A DNA stretch of 64,000 bases from Salvia splendens (lineage: Eukaryota; Streptophyta; Magnoliopsida; Lamiales; Lamiaceae), in the NCBI RefSeq assembly GCF_004379255.2, contig NC_056033.1, positions 22,312,209 through 22,376,208 on the forward strand, read 5' to 3'. The position numbers were made by a program, and so were the translations under genes. The notes below the pieces were generated by a model. It was not told the DNA's origin. It saw only the letters and a program-made list of their open reading frames with translations, and made no database searches. How positions within the stretch are numbered: the first letter of the stretch is position 1; each line of letters begins with the position of its first letter. Positions 9,401-17,761 of this stretch are shown one piece after another.

Positions 9401-9510
9401 GCAACAGTTCGGCCGAGGACGCCGAGGAGGTCGCTCCGAACAAAGAGCAACACCGCACTGACTATCAAGGAGGGCCTTCAACCTCTTTGGGTACGCACCC
9501 TTCTTGTTAA
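6457..9510 (+). CDS. LINE-C ORF1: DUF4283-like / CCHC RNP protein
   Basis: 1017 codons from ATG 6457 (MPELPPDPPPESEEPRTIS), uninterrupted. The order is a proline/serine-rich N-terminal half, a charged repeat-like stretch (EKEKVEKIHTEKEKAEK, about residues 415-460), the DUF4283-like core from GFASVSDGIPAIYFSGAE (about 562) to the LDLGGRETV strand, a CX2CX4HX4C knuckle (CQECKHVGHASEVC, about 761-774), a polar low-complexity tail and a conserved NQYYSLMENGEF block. Family role: binds LINE RNA in the retrotransposition particle. The stop is two bases before the ORF2 ATG. Much longer than animal L1 ORF1, as expected for plant LINEs. I chose ATG 6457 because all the relatives start MPE or MPD there. 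Confidence 0.9.
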   Translation: MPELPPDPPPESEEPRTISDQLMVLRSAEDPLSDQPMTFTSEESSAIISPCKKMARKTLKMKVKARKSTPAPPTKGTGRKRFVPSPMPEDKQLRKKIDFGAEGSSPVGSPKCKGPIFPTSMEPSPNPNGEDEAKINEELAGAGTVGNASADDLAAGANAGTGDGGEHNPPHDGCLERDGSSMGQKALVDALVNLPEMGTTTKSLSESSLTPCHFGTPRDAGPNASVEPPKQQKSSSFLQQPNLPELAWRPKPPSESALTPFRSKSSREMIVVEAPTQPKKAEIIHLAALDSAEMLDTLVAQPLITAGHKPPEFPLNSSGCMQSVTHTPRDGNGPSLEDFPPLERGRTSKLRATFEASSEHYSAELGQPRPKSNPNDYREKPFIETTNKATPSTEMVAVTRDTPTSNDTPMDDAEQILTEKEKVEKIHTEKEKAEKPRMEKPRRAHNGNVGAEKIHTENGEAELNNPKRNGNTPKSTADAATRGPNVVNQLGGVEATPGSSPWPKSMADLLMGTPSGSASNTLQGRGEGASCHPGRPKTMADMLKGSTDPTGPQAFEPDKLQNIGFASVSDGIPAIYFSGAETQKLAESMGHAIVGKFSHSIPTGLQIQKTLDNIKLRCGFSWKYINAKHILIQCEDLADYARILGGPRGTPVWLIDRHPMRVFKWSPDFDAYCESPIAAIWCNLIGLPIHLFDQSALFAIGKLLGNPIQIDRATANKTRLSFARICVEIDITKPPTEEIILDLGGRETVQRVRWDKIPSYCQECKHVGHASEVCYATGKKERPPKRNYHNGPPKQPQPERQTEKGKQDMGKNASSSNEWKHQGKKQGKAGDRPNNNKTNGEDTGGTSWEGPNSKGDSTFGSGPSSGTQNAGLIVGIEIGKSPPNRGNPLHPTTEPPTPCGNMDVEWGSPNARSLVSPVRRGNPRGGARHALTRGRGFFSAKNHMSTNQYYSLMENGEFDVENCGDADEDPMELHVGAEKLGGNSSAEDAEEVAPNKEQHRTDYQGGPSTSLGTHPSC

Positions 9511-10000
9511 TAATGTCGTACAATCTCATGTTTTGGAACGTGAGGGGGATCGCGAATGCGCCCACTCAAAACGTTCTGAAAAGACTTATTGATTGTCATA
9601 ATGTTTTATTTCTTGCAATAATGGAACCGCTCACACAACCGGACCCGGACCGTTTCTCTAAGGCCTTGGGGCTGTCCTTCATTGGTTCGAACACGAACGG
9701 GAAGATTTGGATGTTTGCGGAAGAGGGGTCCACTTTTGATATTGAGGTTGACTCGGAACAAATTCTTCACGGGTACCTCAAATCCCACCGCCTTGCTAGG
9801 CCGGTGGCCATCTCAGCCGTGTACGCCAAATGTACAAGGGCTGAAAGACATCACTTATGGGACAAGATGAGAGAGATTGCCGGGCCTCTTGAGGGAACAC
9901 CTTGGATCATCGGTGGCGATTTCAACACCATTCTATCTCACCAAGACAGAGTCGGAAGTGATACCAACCGGCAAGCCGAGATGGTAGATTTTGCGGAGGC

Positions 10001-10016
10001 AACGGAAGATTGTAGG
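10001..10016. repeat. Left TSD of LINE-D
   Basis: aacggaagattgtagg here and at 17746-17761; it is the coding sequence for EDCR in LINE-C ORF2. Confidence 0.95.
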
Positions 10017-10271
10017 AAATGCAGAATTGTAAGTTAGAGAGAGACGCTCTCCCTTCTCTCTAGAATCCCCCACCACGTTTTGAGTTCCCACATCGCCGCC
10101 TACCCCATTCTCACTCGGCTCACCACTGTCGACGGTCCCCCTCACGCCCCCGCTCCACCAGCCACCCACCACCCCCTCCCGACCTCGGACTCTCACCAAC
10201 CAACCCACTCCTTTGGCTAAGGCACGAACAAAGCTCCGGAGCGGCTGGTGACTCGACTCACTCTCTCGATC

Positions 10272-13200
10272 ATGCCGGAGCTCCTGCCGGATCCCCCCCC
10301 GGAGTCCGAAGAACCGCGCACCATCTCGGACCAGCTAATGGTCCTCCGGTCGGCCGAGGACCCTCTCTCGGACCAGCCAATGACTTTCACGTCGGAGGAG
10401 TCTCCCTCCATAATTTTTCCCTGCAAGAAAGTGGCGAGGAAAACTTTGAAAATGAAGGTGAAGGCACGGAAAAGTACACCAGCCCCTCCCACCAAAGGCA
10501 CTGGTCGGAAAAGGTTCGTACCCTCACCGATGCCGGAGGACAAGCAACTTAGGAAGAAGATTGATTTCGGGGCCGAAGGGAGCTCGCCGGTCGGAAGTCC
10601 AAAATGCAAAGGCCCCATCTTCCCGACGTCGATGGAGCCCTCCCCTAATCCCAACGGTGAAGATGAAGCTAAGATTAATGAAGAACTTGCCGGCGCCAGA
10701 ACTGTTGGCAACGCTCCGGCCGATGACCTTGCGGCCGGCGCAAACGCGGGGACCGGTGACGGAGGAGAGCACAACCCCCCCACATGATGGCTGCTCGGAG
10801 AGAGATGGCTCTAGCATGGGTCAAAAGGCCTTGGTGGACGCGATAGTCAACTTGCCCGAAATGGGCACAACAACAAAATCACTTTCCGAAAGTTCCTTGG
10901 CGCCTTGCCACTTCGGAACACCACGTGATGCTGGCCCCAATGCATCCGTTGAGCCCCCAAAACAACAAAAATCTAGCTCCTTTTTGCAGCAACCCAACTT
11001 TCCCGAATTGGCTTGGAGACCAAAACCTCCTTCCGAAAGTGGGCTAACTCCTTTCCGTCCCAAGAGCTCACGTGAGACGATTGTCGTGGAGGCCCCAACG
11101 CAACCAACAAAGGCCGAAATCATCCACTTAGCCGCCTTGGACTCGGCGGAGATGCTAGACACATTGGTTGCGCAACCTCTCATTACGGCCGGTCACAAAC
11201 CACTGGAGTTCCCCCTAAACTCTTCGGGATGCATGCAAAGTGTCACACACACACCTCGGGATGGGAATGAACCCTCTCTTGAGGACTTTCCCCCTCTCGA
11301 ACGAGGACGAACTAGCAAGCTCCGAGCTACGTTTGAGGCTAGTTCGGAACATTACAGTGCGGAGCTCGGCCAGCCGCGACCGAAGTCGAACCCTAACGTC
11401 TACCGAGAAAAGCCTTTTATCGAGACGACGAACAAGACCACGCCTAGTGCCGAGATGGTTGCAGTGACAAGAGACACACCAACACCCAACGATACGCCTA
11501 TGGATGATGCCGAACAGATCCTCACCGAGAAGGAAAAAGCCGAGAAGATCCACACCGAGAAAGAAAAAGCCGAAAAGCCGAGAATGGAAAAGCCGAGAAG
11601 GGCACACAACGGCAACGTAGGTGCCGAGAAGATCCACACCGAGAATGGAGAAGCCGAACTCAACAATCCGAAGAGAAATGGAAACACACCTAAGTCCGCG
11701 ACGGATGCCGCAACACAAGGGCCGAATGTAGTTAATCAACTTGGGGGGGTAGAAGCTACACCGGGGCCCTCGCCGTGGCCGAAATCGATGGCGGACTTGC
11801 TTAAGGGTACCCCGTCGGGCTTGGCGAGTAACACTCTACAAGGCCGGGGTGAAGGCGCCGCAAGCCACCCCGGTCGGCCGAAAACGATGGCGGACATGCT
11901 CAAAGGCTCGACTGACCCTACCGGCCCCCAAGCCTTTGAACCGGATAAGCTCCAGAACATTGGATTTGCTTCAGTGTCCGACGGCATCCCGGCCATTTAC
12001 TTCTCCGGAGCGGAAACTCAAAAGCTTGCTGAGAGCATGGGACACGCCATTGTGGGTAAGTTCTCTCACTCTATCCCTACGGGACTGCAAATCCAAAAGA
12101 CCCTCGATAATATTAAACTTCGGTGTGGATTTAGTTGGAAGTACATTAATGCTAAACATATTCTCATTCAATGCGAGGACTTGGCGGACTATGCCCGAAT
12201 CCTTGGAGGCCCAACGGGTACGCCCGTTTGGCTCATTGACCGACACCCGATGAGGGTCTTCAAATGGTCCCCGGACTTTGATGCTTACTGCGAGTCCCCC
12301 ATTGCGGCAATTTGGTGCAACCTAATTGGCCTCCCCATTCATCTTTTCGACCAATCCGCCTTATTCGCCATCGGCAAGCTTCTCGGCAATCCAATACAAA
12401 TTGATCGAGCCACGGCAAACAAGACTCGGCTTTCATTTGCCCGAATTTGCGTCGAGATAGACATCACAAAACCACCTACCGAAGAGATAATCCTCGATCT
12501 TGGTGGGCGAGAAACGGTGCAGCGAGTCCGATGGGATAAGATACCATCATATTGCCGAGAATGCAAACATGTCGGCCATGCAAGTGAGGTGTGCTATGCG
12601 ACGGGCAAGAAGGAACGGCCGCCAAAGAGAAACTACCACAACGGCCCGCCAAAACAGCCACAACCCGAGAGACAGACCGAGAAGGGGAAGCAAGATATGG
12701 GGAAGAATGCCTCCAGCTCCAACGAATGGAAACATCAGGGGAAGAAGCAAGGCAAGGCCGGTGATCGACCAAACAATAACAAAACAAATGGGGAGGACTC
12801 CGGTGATACTTCCTGGGAGGGACCGAACTCCAAGGGTGACTCTACTTTGGGGAGCGGTCCGAGCTCCGGAACTCAGATTGCCGGGCTCATTGCCGGGATC
12901 GAGATTGGGAAGTCCCCACCGAACCGGGGGAATCCATTGCATCCCACCACCGAACCACCAACACCACGTGGGAACATGGACGTGGAGTGGGGCTCCCCCA
13001 ATGCGAGGAGCTTGGTCTCACCAGTTCGGCGAGGGAATCCGAGAGGAGGCGCGCGCCATGCTTTGACAAGGGGGCGTGGGTTCTTCTCGGCAAAGAACCA
13101 CATGAGCACTAACCAATATTATACTCTCATGGAGAACGGAGAATTTGATGTTGAGAATTGTGGGGATGCGGACGAAGACCTTATGGAATTGCACGTGGGG

Positions 13201-13326
13201 GCCGAGAAGTTAGGAGGCAACAGTTCGGCCGAGGACGCCGAGGAGGTCGCTCCGAACAATGAGCAACACCGTACTGACTATCAAGGAGGGCCTTCAACCT
13301 CTTTGGGTACGCACCCTTCTTGTTAA
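10272..13326 (+). pseudogene. LINE-D ORF1, broken by one-base insertion in a C run
   Basis: Starts at ATG 10272 and matches LINE-C ORF1 to GEHNPP. There a run of seven C (10775-10781) replaces the six C of LINE-C and LINE-H, so the frame ends at 10787. In the shifted frame the rest of ORF1 is fully open to the stop at 13324-13326, including the DUF4283-like core, the knuckle CRECKHVGHASEVC and the NQYYTLMENGEF block. Apart from this base it has the same layout as its relatives. A homopolymer sequencing error would also explain it; otherwise this copy lacks a full ORF1 protein and would depend on ORF1 from elsewhere. Confidence 0.88.
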
Positions 13327-13328
13327 TA

Positions 13329-16300
13329 ATGTCGTACAATCTCATGTTTTGGAACGTGAGGGGGATCGCGAATGCGCCCACTCAAAACGTTCTGAAAAGA
13401 CTAATTGGTTGTCATAATGTTTTATTTCTTGCAATAATGGAACCGCTCACACAACCGGACCCGGACCGTTTCTCTAAGGCCTTGGGGCTGTCCTTCATTG
13501 GTTCGAACACGAACGAGAAGATTTGGATGTTTGCGGAAGAGGGGTCCACTTTTGATATTGAGGTTGACTCGGAACAAATTCTTCACGGGTACCTCAAATC
13601 CCACCGCCTTGCTAGGCCGGTGGCCATCTCAGCCGTGTACGCCAAATGTACAAGGGCTGAAAGACATCACTTATGGGACAAGATGAGAGAGATTGCCGGG
13701 CCTCTTGAGGGAACACCTTGGATCATCGGTGGCGATTTCAACACCATGCTATCTCACCAAGACAGAGTCGGAAGTGATACCAACCGGCAAGCCGAGATGG
13801 TAGATTTTGCGGAGGCAACGGAAGATTGTAGGCTGCTCGACCCTGGTTTTGATGGAGCGGCATTCACTTGGGCCAAGAATGGCCTTTTTGAAAGGTTGGA
13901 TAGAGTGCTTGTCAGCGAGGATTGGACTAAGACCTTCGAGGCTACTCGGGTTACGAACCTCCCCCGGATTGCCTCGGACCATGGACCAATTCTTGTCAGG
14001 TGCACGAAGATGAACACATCCGCTGGAGCCAAGGCTTTCAGGTTCCAGAACATGTGGATCCGACATGAAGGATTCATGGCCGTAGTGCAAAAAGCATGGG
14101 AGGAGCCCACGGGGGCGGGTGGAATCCTAAACATTCAAATCAAGCAGGCCAGAGTTAAAAAGGCCCTTAAGAAGTGGAACAAAGAGGTTTTTGGAAACAT
14201 CCATGCTAATCTAAAAGAAAAGGAGGAAGAAATTGCTCTGGCCCAATCTTGTTTCGAAGCAAGGCCGACTCCGGATCACAGGACAGCGATCAACAAACAC
14301 ATTGCCGAGTACATCCTTTTGCTGAGAATGGAAGAAGATTTTTGGCGACAGAAGGCAGCTTTGAGGTGGCTTGCCGAGGGAGACAAAAATACCCGGTTCT
14401 ACCAAAGCTGGGTGAAACAAAAGAGGGTTCGTCTCCGCATCCATTCAATACGTGTCAATGGGCAGGAGCTCACCGAGGAAGCCGAGATTAAAAAGTCCGC
14501 AGTGGAGTTCTTCCAACAACTCCTTGCCCCCAACAATCCGACACTTGAAGATCCAGACCTCGACCTAATCCAGCAGGTCCACTCAGCCGAGCAGTTCGCT
14601 GACATCGCAGATGCTCCAAGTGCGGACGAGGTCAGGAGTGCCACCTTTTGCATTTCCGGAGATAGTGCACCCGGACCCGACGGCTTCTCGGCCACCTTCT
14701 ATCAAGCCTGCTGGCCCATTGTGGGGCCGGAGGTAGTGGAAGCAATCAGACAGTTCTTCAGAGGGGCCTTCCTGCCGAGGAGCATCACGGCCACAAGCAT
14801 AGTCCTTATCCCAAAGAAGGCATCGCCGGAGTCATGGACCGACTACCGACCCATCAGTCTCTGCAATGTTTTAAACAAGATCATTACCAAGGTACTCACC
14901 TCTCGACTCTCTCCTTTCCTCCCACAGGTCATCTCCCCAAACCAAAGTGGATTTGTCAAAGGTCGGCTCCTTAACGACAACGCACTTCTGGCCCAAGAGA
15001 TGTTCCATGAGCTTGCTAGATGCTCCCCAGCACCTAATGTGGCAGTAAAGATTGACATGGCTAAAGCCTATGATAGGGTCCAATGGCCATTCCTCTTCAA
15101 AGTTTTACGCCGTATGGGTTTCCCGGATTCATGGATTTCACTTATGGAGAGGTGTATTGGGTATTGCTGGTTCTCGGTCCTTGTTAACGGGGCACCCTCG
15201 GGCTTCTTTAGATCAACTCGAGGACTTCGGCAAGGAGACCCGATCTCCCCCGCTCTGTTCGTAATCGCTGCGGACTACCTGTCCCGAGCATTAGATAAGC
15301 TCATCCTCGGTCAAAAGGACATGACGTTCAAAGCCTCCCGGAGATGCATGGAGATCAGCCATCTAGCCTATGCGGACGACATTATCATCTTCACTCAAGC
15401 GGCGGCAAATCCTATGCTCCGGCTAAGAGCCTGTCTCGAAAAATATGAAAGAGTCTCCGGCCAACAAGTCAGCCTCGCCAAGAGTAATTTCTATATTGCC
15501 GAGGCCCATGAACATTGGGCAAACTCGATCCAGGCGGAAGGAGGCTTCTCTAGAGGGGCCTTTCCTTTTCTCTATCTCGGAGTCCCTATCTATCGTGGTG
15601 CCAAACGCACGGACATGTTCCTCTTTCTACGGGAAAAGATTGCAAGAAGGATCTCAGGATGGGCACACCGTCACCTATCCTTTGGAGGAAGGCTTACGTT
15701 GATTAAGAGCACTCTTGAAGCGATCCCCTTGCACATCTTTCAAGCCGTCGAGCCCACGGCCGGTACCCTCAAGCAACTTGATCAACAAATGGCCCGATTC
15801 TTTTGGGGGTCTACGAATGAAAAGAAGCGGACCCATTGGATTGGATGGGAACAAATGTGCCGGCCCACTGATGAAGGAGGCCTTGGGATCCGAAAAACTA
15901 TGGAGGTCCTCCGCGCCTTCAATATCAAACTTTGGTGGCGATTTCGGGAGCAAAACTCCCTTTGGGCAAGATACATGATGGCAAAATATTGCTCCAACTC
16001 CACACCGCTCACCTTGAGATTGCCGAGCAGGAGTAGCCCTACGTGGAGAAGGCTCTCAAGAGCATGGCCCCTCGCGCAACCGCACATGAGATGGCTAGTG
16101 GGACAAGGGGACATCTACTTCTGGGATGACATTTGGCTTGGCAATAGCCCTCTGAGGGAACTTAGTCTTGATGATAGGGGAAGACCAACCACCCGGGTCT
16201 CGGAGTTCATTACAAATGGTGGTTGGGATGTGCCCAAGCTTCAACTCCTTCACAATCAGGCCGGCCTCCCTCAGCATGTTATCGATGGCATCATTAATAC

Positions 16301-17495
16301 ACCGATCCTCCATGACGAACAGGATATCCCGAGGTGGAACCTCTCTAAGCATGGGGAATTCACGGTGGCTTCGACATGGGACACACTTCGAGGACGAAAC
16401 CCGATCATCCATGGTTTGGGGGACGTTTGGAAGGTAGGCCTCACCAACTCAATAGCCATCTTTATCTGGAGGCTTCTCTCCAATCGGGTGCCGGTTGACA
16501 CGAAACTTCAGTGGCGGGAGATTGAGCTAGCCTCTAAGTGCCAATGCTGCCCCCACAGACCGAACACTGAGTCACTCCAACACCTCTTCATCCAGGGATA
16601 TGGAGCTCGCAGAGTATGGAGTGAGTTCGACGGCTGGTTCACAGGCCCGTTCCCATGCATCCATATCAATGACACAATCCCTACGAGAATCGAACTGTGG
16701 GCGCGAAGGTGCCAACAGCCGAACAAGAAACATCTTAGCCAAGCCACTCCATACCTCATCCTTTGGTTTATTTGGTCGGAGAGAAACAGGAGCCGCCACC
16801 AAGGCACACAGTTTAAACCACAAAACGTGGTATGGCAGGTCCACATGTTCATTCGAAATGCTATGTCTAATGGAAGCTTGAAGCCGAAACATTGGAAGGG
16901 AGTTAAACTTGGAATCAATATTCCTCAACAAGCGGCGGCAATCAGGGCGCTACCCCTAGCCATGGCAATCAAATGGAACCCCCCGGATCAGCCGTGGATA
17001 AAGCTCAACACGGATGGCTCCTATAATGAAGCGAACGGCAGTACAGGGGCTGGCGGGATTATTCGAGACCACTCGGGTAAGATGCTCGTCGCCGTCAGCA
17101 CACCCCTTGAAGCCCACTCGGCGTTAGAAGCGGAGCTGTTGGCCATGATTCACGGGCTAAATATAGCCAAGGAATTCGGCCTACCAATCTGGATTGAGTC
17201 AGATGCAGAGCAAGCAATCAAATTGGTCAATGGGACGGGATGGGGGCCGGCACTCGCTCGGCAAGCGGTGGCGCAACTAACCATTCTCAAACGCCAACTC
17301 AAATTCCGAGCCACCTTCATACACAGGGAGGGGAACAAAGCGGCGGACTTCCTTGCGAAAATGGGGCTAGTCCAAAACAGTGGCCTACGAATGCACTACA
17401 ACTCAGCACCGAGAGAACTATTGGACTTGGTTAGATTGGACGAGATGGGAGTGTCGCACATCCGAAACCTAGACGGGGACGGGCATCAAAGTTGA
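13329..17495 (+). CDS. LINE-D ORF2: endonuclease, reverse transcriptase, RNase H
   Basis: 1388 codons, open throughout. The N-terminal APE-type endonuclease has MFWNVRG (N9), AIMEP (E38), GGDFNT (136-138) and SDHGP (216-218). The RT contains KASPESWTDYRPISLCN, SGFVKGRLLNDN, RQGDPISPALF and catalytic AYADD (about 681-684). A zinc-type segment CQCC lies near 1071-1074. RNase H runs from NTDGS (D1229) to KAADFL (D1340). It would nick target DNA and copy LINE RNA at the nick. The start is two bases after the ORF1 stop, pointing to termination-reinitiation. About 15 residues differ from LINE-H ORF2 by eye. It appears catalytically complete. Confidence 0.92.
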   Translation: MSYNLMFWNVRGIANAPTQNVLKRLIGCHNVLFLAIMEPLTQPDPDRFSKALGLSFIGSNTNEKIWMFAEEGSTFDIEVDSEQILHGYLKSHRLARPVAISAVYAKCTRAERHHLWDKMREIAGPLEGTPWIIGGDFNTMLSHQDRVGSDTNRQAEMVDFAEATEDCRLLDPGFDGAAFTWAKNGLFERLDRVLVSEDWTKTFEATRVTNLPRIASDHGPILVRCTKMNTSAGAKAFRFQNMWIRHEGFMAVVQKAWEEPTGAGGILNIQIKQARVKKALKKWNKEVFGNIHANLKEKEEEIALAQSCFEARPTPDHRTAINKHIAEYILLLRMEEDFWRQKAALRWLAEGDKNTRFYQSWVKQKRVRLRIHSIRVNGQELTEEAEIKKSAVEFFQQLLAPNNPTLEDPDLDLIQQVHSAEQFADIADAPSADEVRSATFCISGDSAPGPDGFSATFYQACWPIVGPEVVEAIRQFFRGAFLPRSITATSIVLIPKKASPESWTDYRPISLCNVLNKIITKVLTSRLSPFLPQVISPNQSGFVKGRLLNDNALLAQEMFHELARCSPAPNVAVKIDMAKAYDRVQWPFLFKVLRRMGFPDSWISLMERCIGYCWFSVLVNGAPSGFFRSTRGLRQGDPISPALFVIAADYLSRALDKLILGQKDMTFKASRRCMEISHLAYADDIIIFTQAAANPMLRLRACLEKYERVSGQQVSLAKSNFYIAEAHEHWANSIQAEGGFSRGAFPFLYLGVPIYRGAKRTDMFLFLREKIARRISGWAHRHLSFGGRLTLIKSTLEAIPLHIFQAVEPTAGTLKQLDQQMARFFWGSTNEKKRTHWIGWEQMCRPTDEGGLGIRKTMEVLRAFNIKLWWRFREQNSLWARYMMAKYCSNSTPLTLRLPSRSSPTWRRLSRAWPLAQPHMRWLVGQGDIYFWDDIWLGNSPLRELSLDDRGRPTTRVSEFITNGGWDVPKLQLLHNQAGLPQHVIDGIINTPILHDEQDIPRWNLSKHGEFTVASTWDTLRGRNPIIHGLGDVWKVGLTNSIAIFIWRLLSNRVPVDTKLQWREIELASKCQCCPHRPNTESLQHLFIQGYGARRVWSEFDGWFTGPFPCIHINDTIPTRIELWARRCQQPNKKHLSQATPYLILWFIWSERNRSRHQGTQFKPQNVVWQVHMFIRNAMSNGSLKPKHWKGVKLGINIPQQAAAIRALPLAMAIKWNPPDQPWIKLNTDGSYNEANGSTGAGGIIRDHSGKMLVAVSTPLEAHSALEAELLAMIHGLNIAKEFGLPIWIESDAEQAIKLVNGTGWGPALARQAVAQLTILKRQLKFRATFIHREGNKAADFLAKMGLVQNSGLRMHYNSAPRELLDLVRLDEMGVSHIRNLDGDGHQS

Positions 17496-17709
17496 TCATG
17501 AGACGATGGGAGATTATAGTGACTAGCTTTGTGGTTAATTGTATTTTGGAAAGGAGTATGATGAGGTCCGAACCTTGTGGGATCGGACCGCATACTACTC
17601 TTGATTTTGTTACGGCACACCACTTTTGGGTGTGGCCACGCCTTGTAATTATCTCCTTTGGAAATATAGGGATGAGGGACCCACGAACCCTCCACCGTAG
17701 AGGTGTTTG
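17496..17709 (+). other. LINE-D 3'UTR with two hairpins
   Basis: Hairpin 1: ggtccga (17565-17571) with tcggacc (17583-17589). Hairpin 2: cacacc (17616-17621), loop acttttg, ggtgtg (17629-17634). The end, ccaccgtagaggtgttt, is shared by LINE-C, D, E, G and H with small changes. Poly(A) follows. Confidence 0.8.
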
Positions 17710-17745
<36 letters not shown>

Positions 17746-17748
<3 letters not shown>

Positions 17749-17761
17749 GGAAGATTGTAGG
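17746..17761. repeat. Right TSD of LINE-D
   Basis: Second copy of aacggaagattgtagg; LINE-C ORF2 resumes in phase. Confidence 0.95.

Larger units (their letters stand above)
10017..17745 (+). mobile_element. LINE-D: full-length L1-like LINE inside LINE-C ORF2
   Basis: 16-bp TSD, 5' end (aattgtaagttagagagaga), ORF1 with one shift, open ORF2, 3'UTR, and poly(A) 17710-17747 sharing A's with the TSD. It is very close to LINE-C, into which it jumped, and to LINE-H. The same-family, same-orientation self-insertion dates it after LINE-C. Confidence 0.95.
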
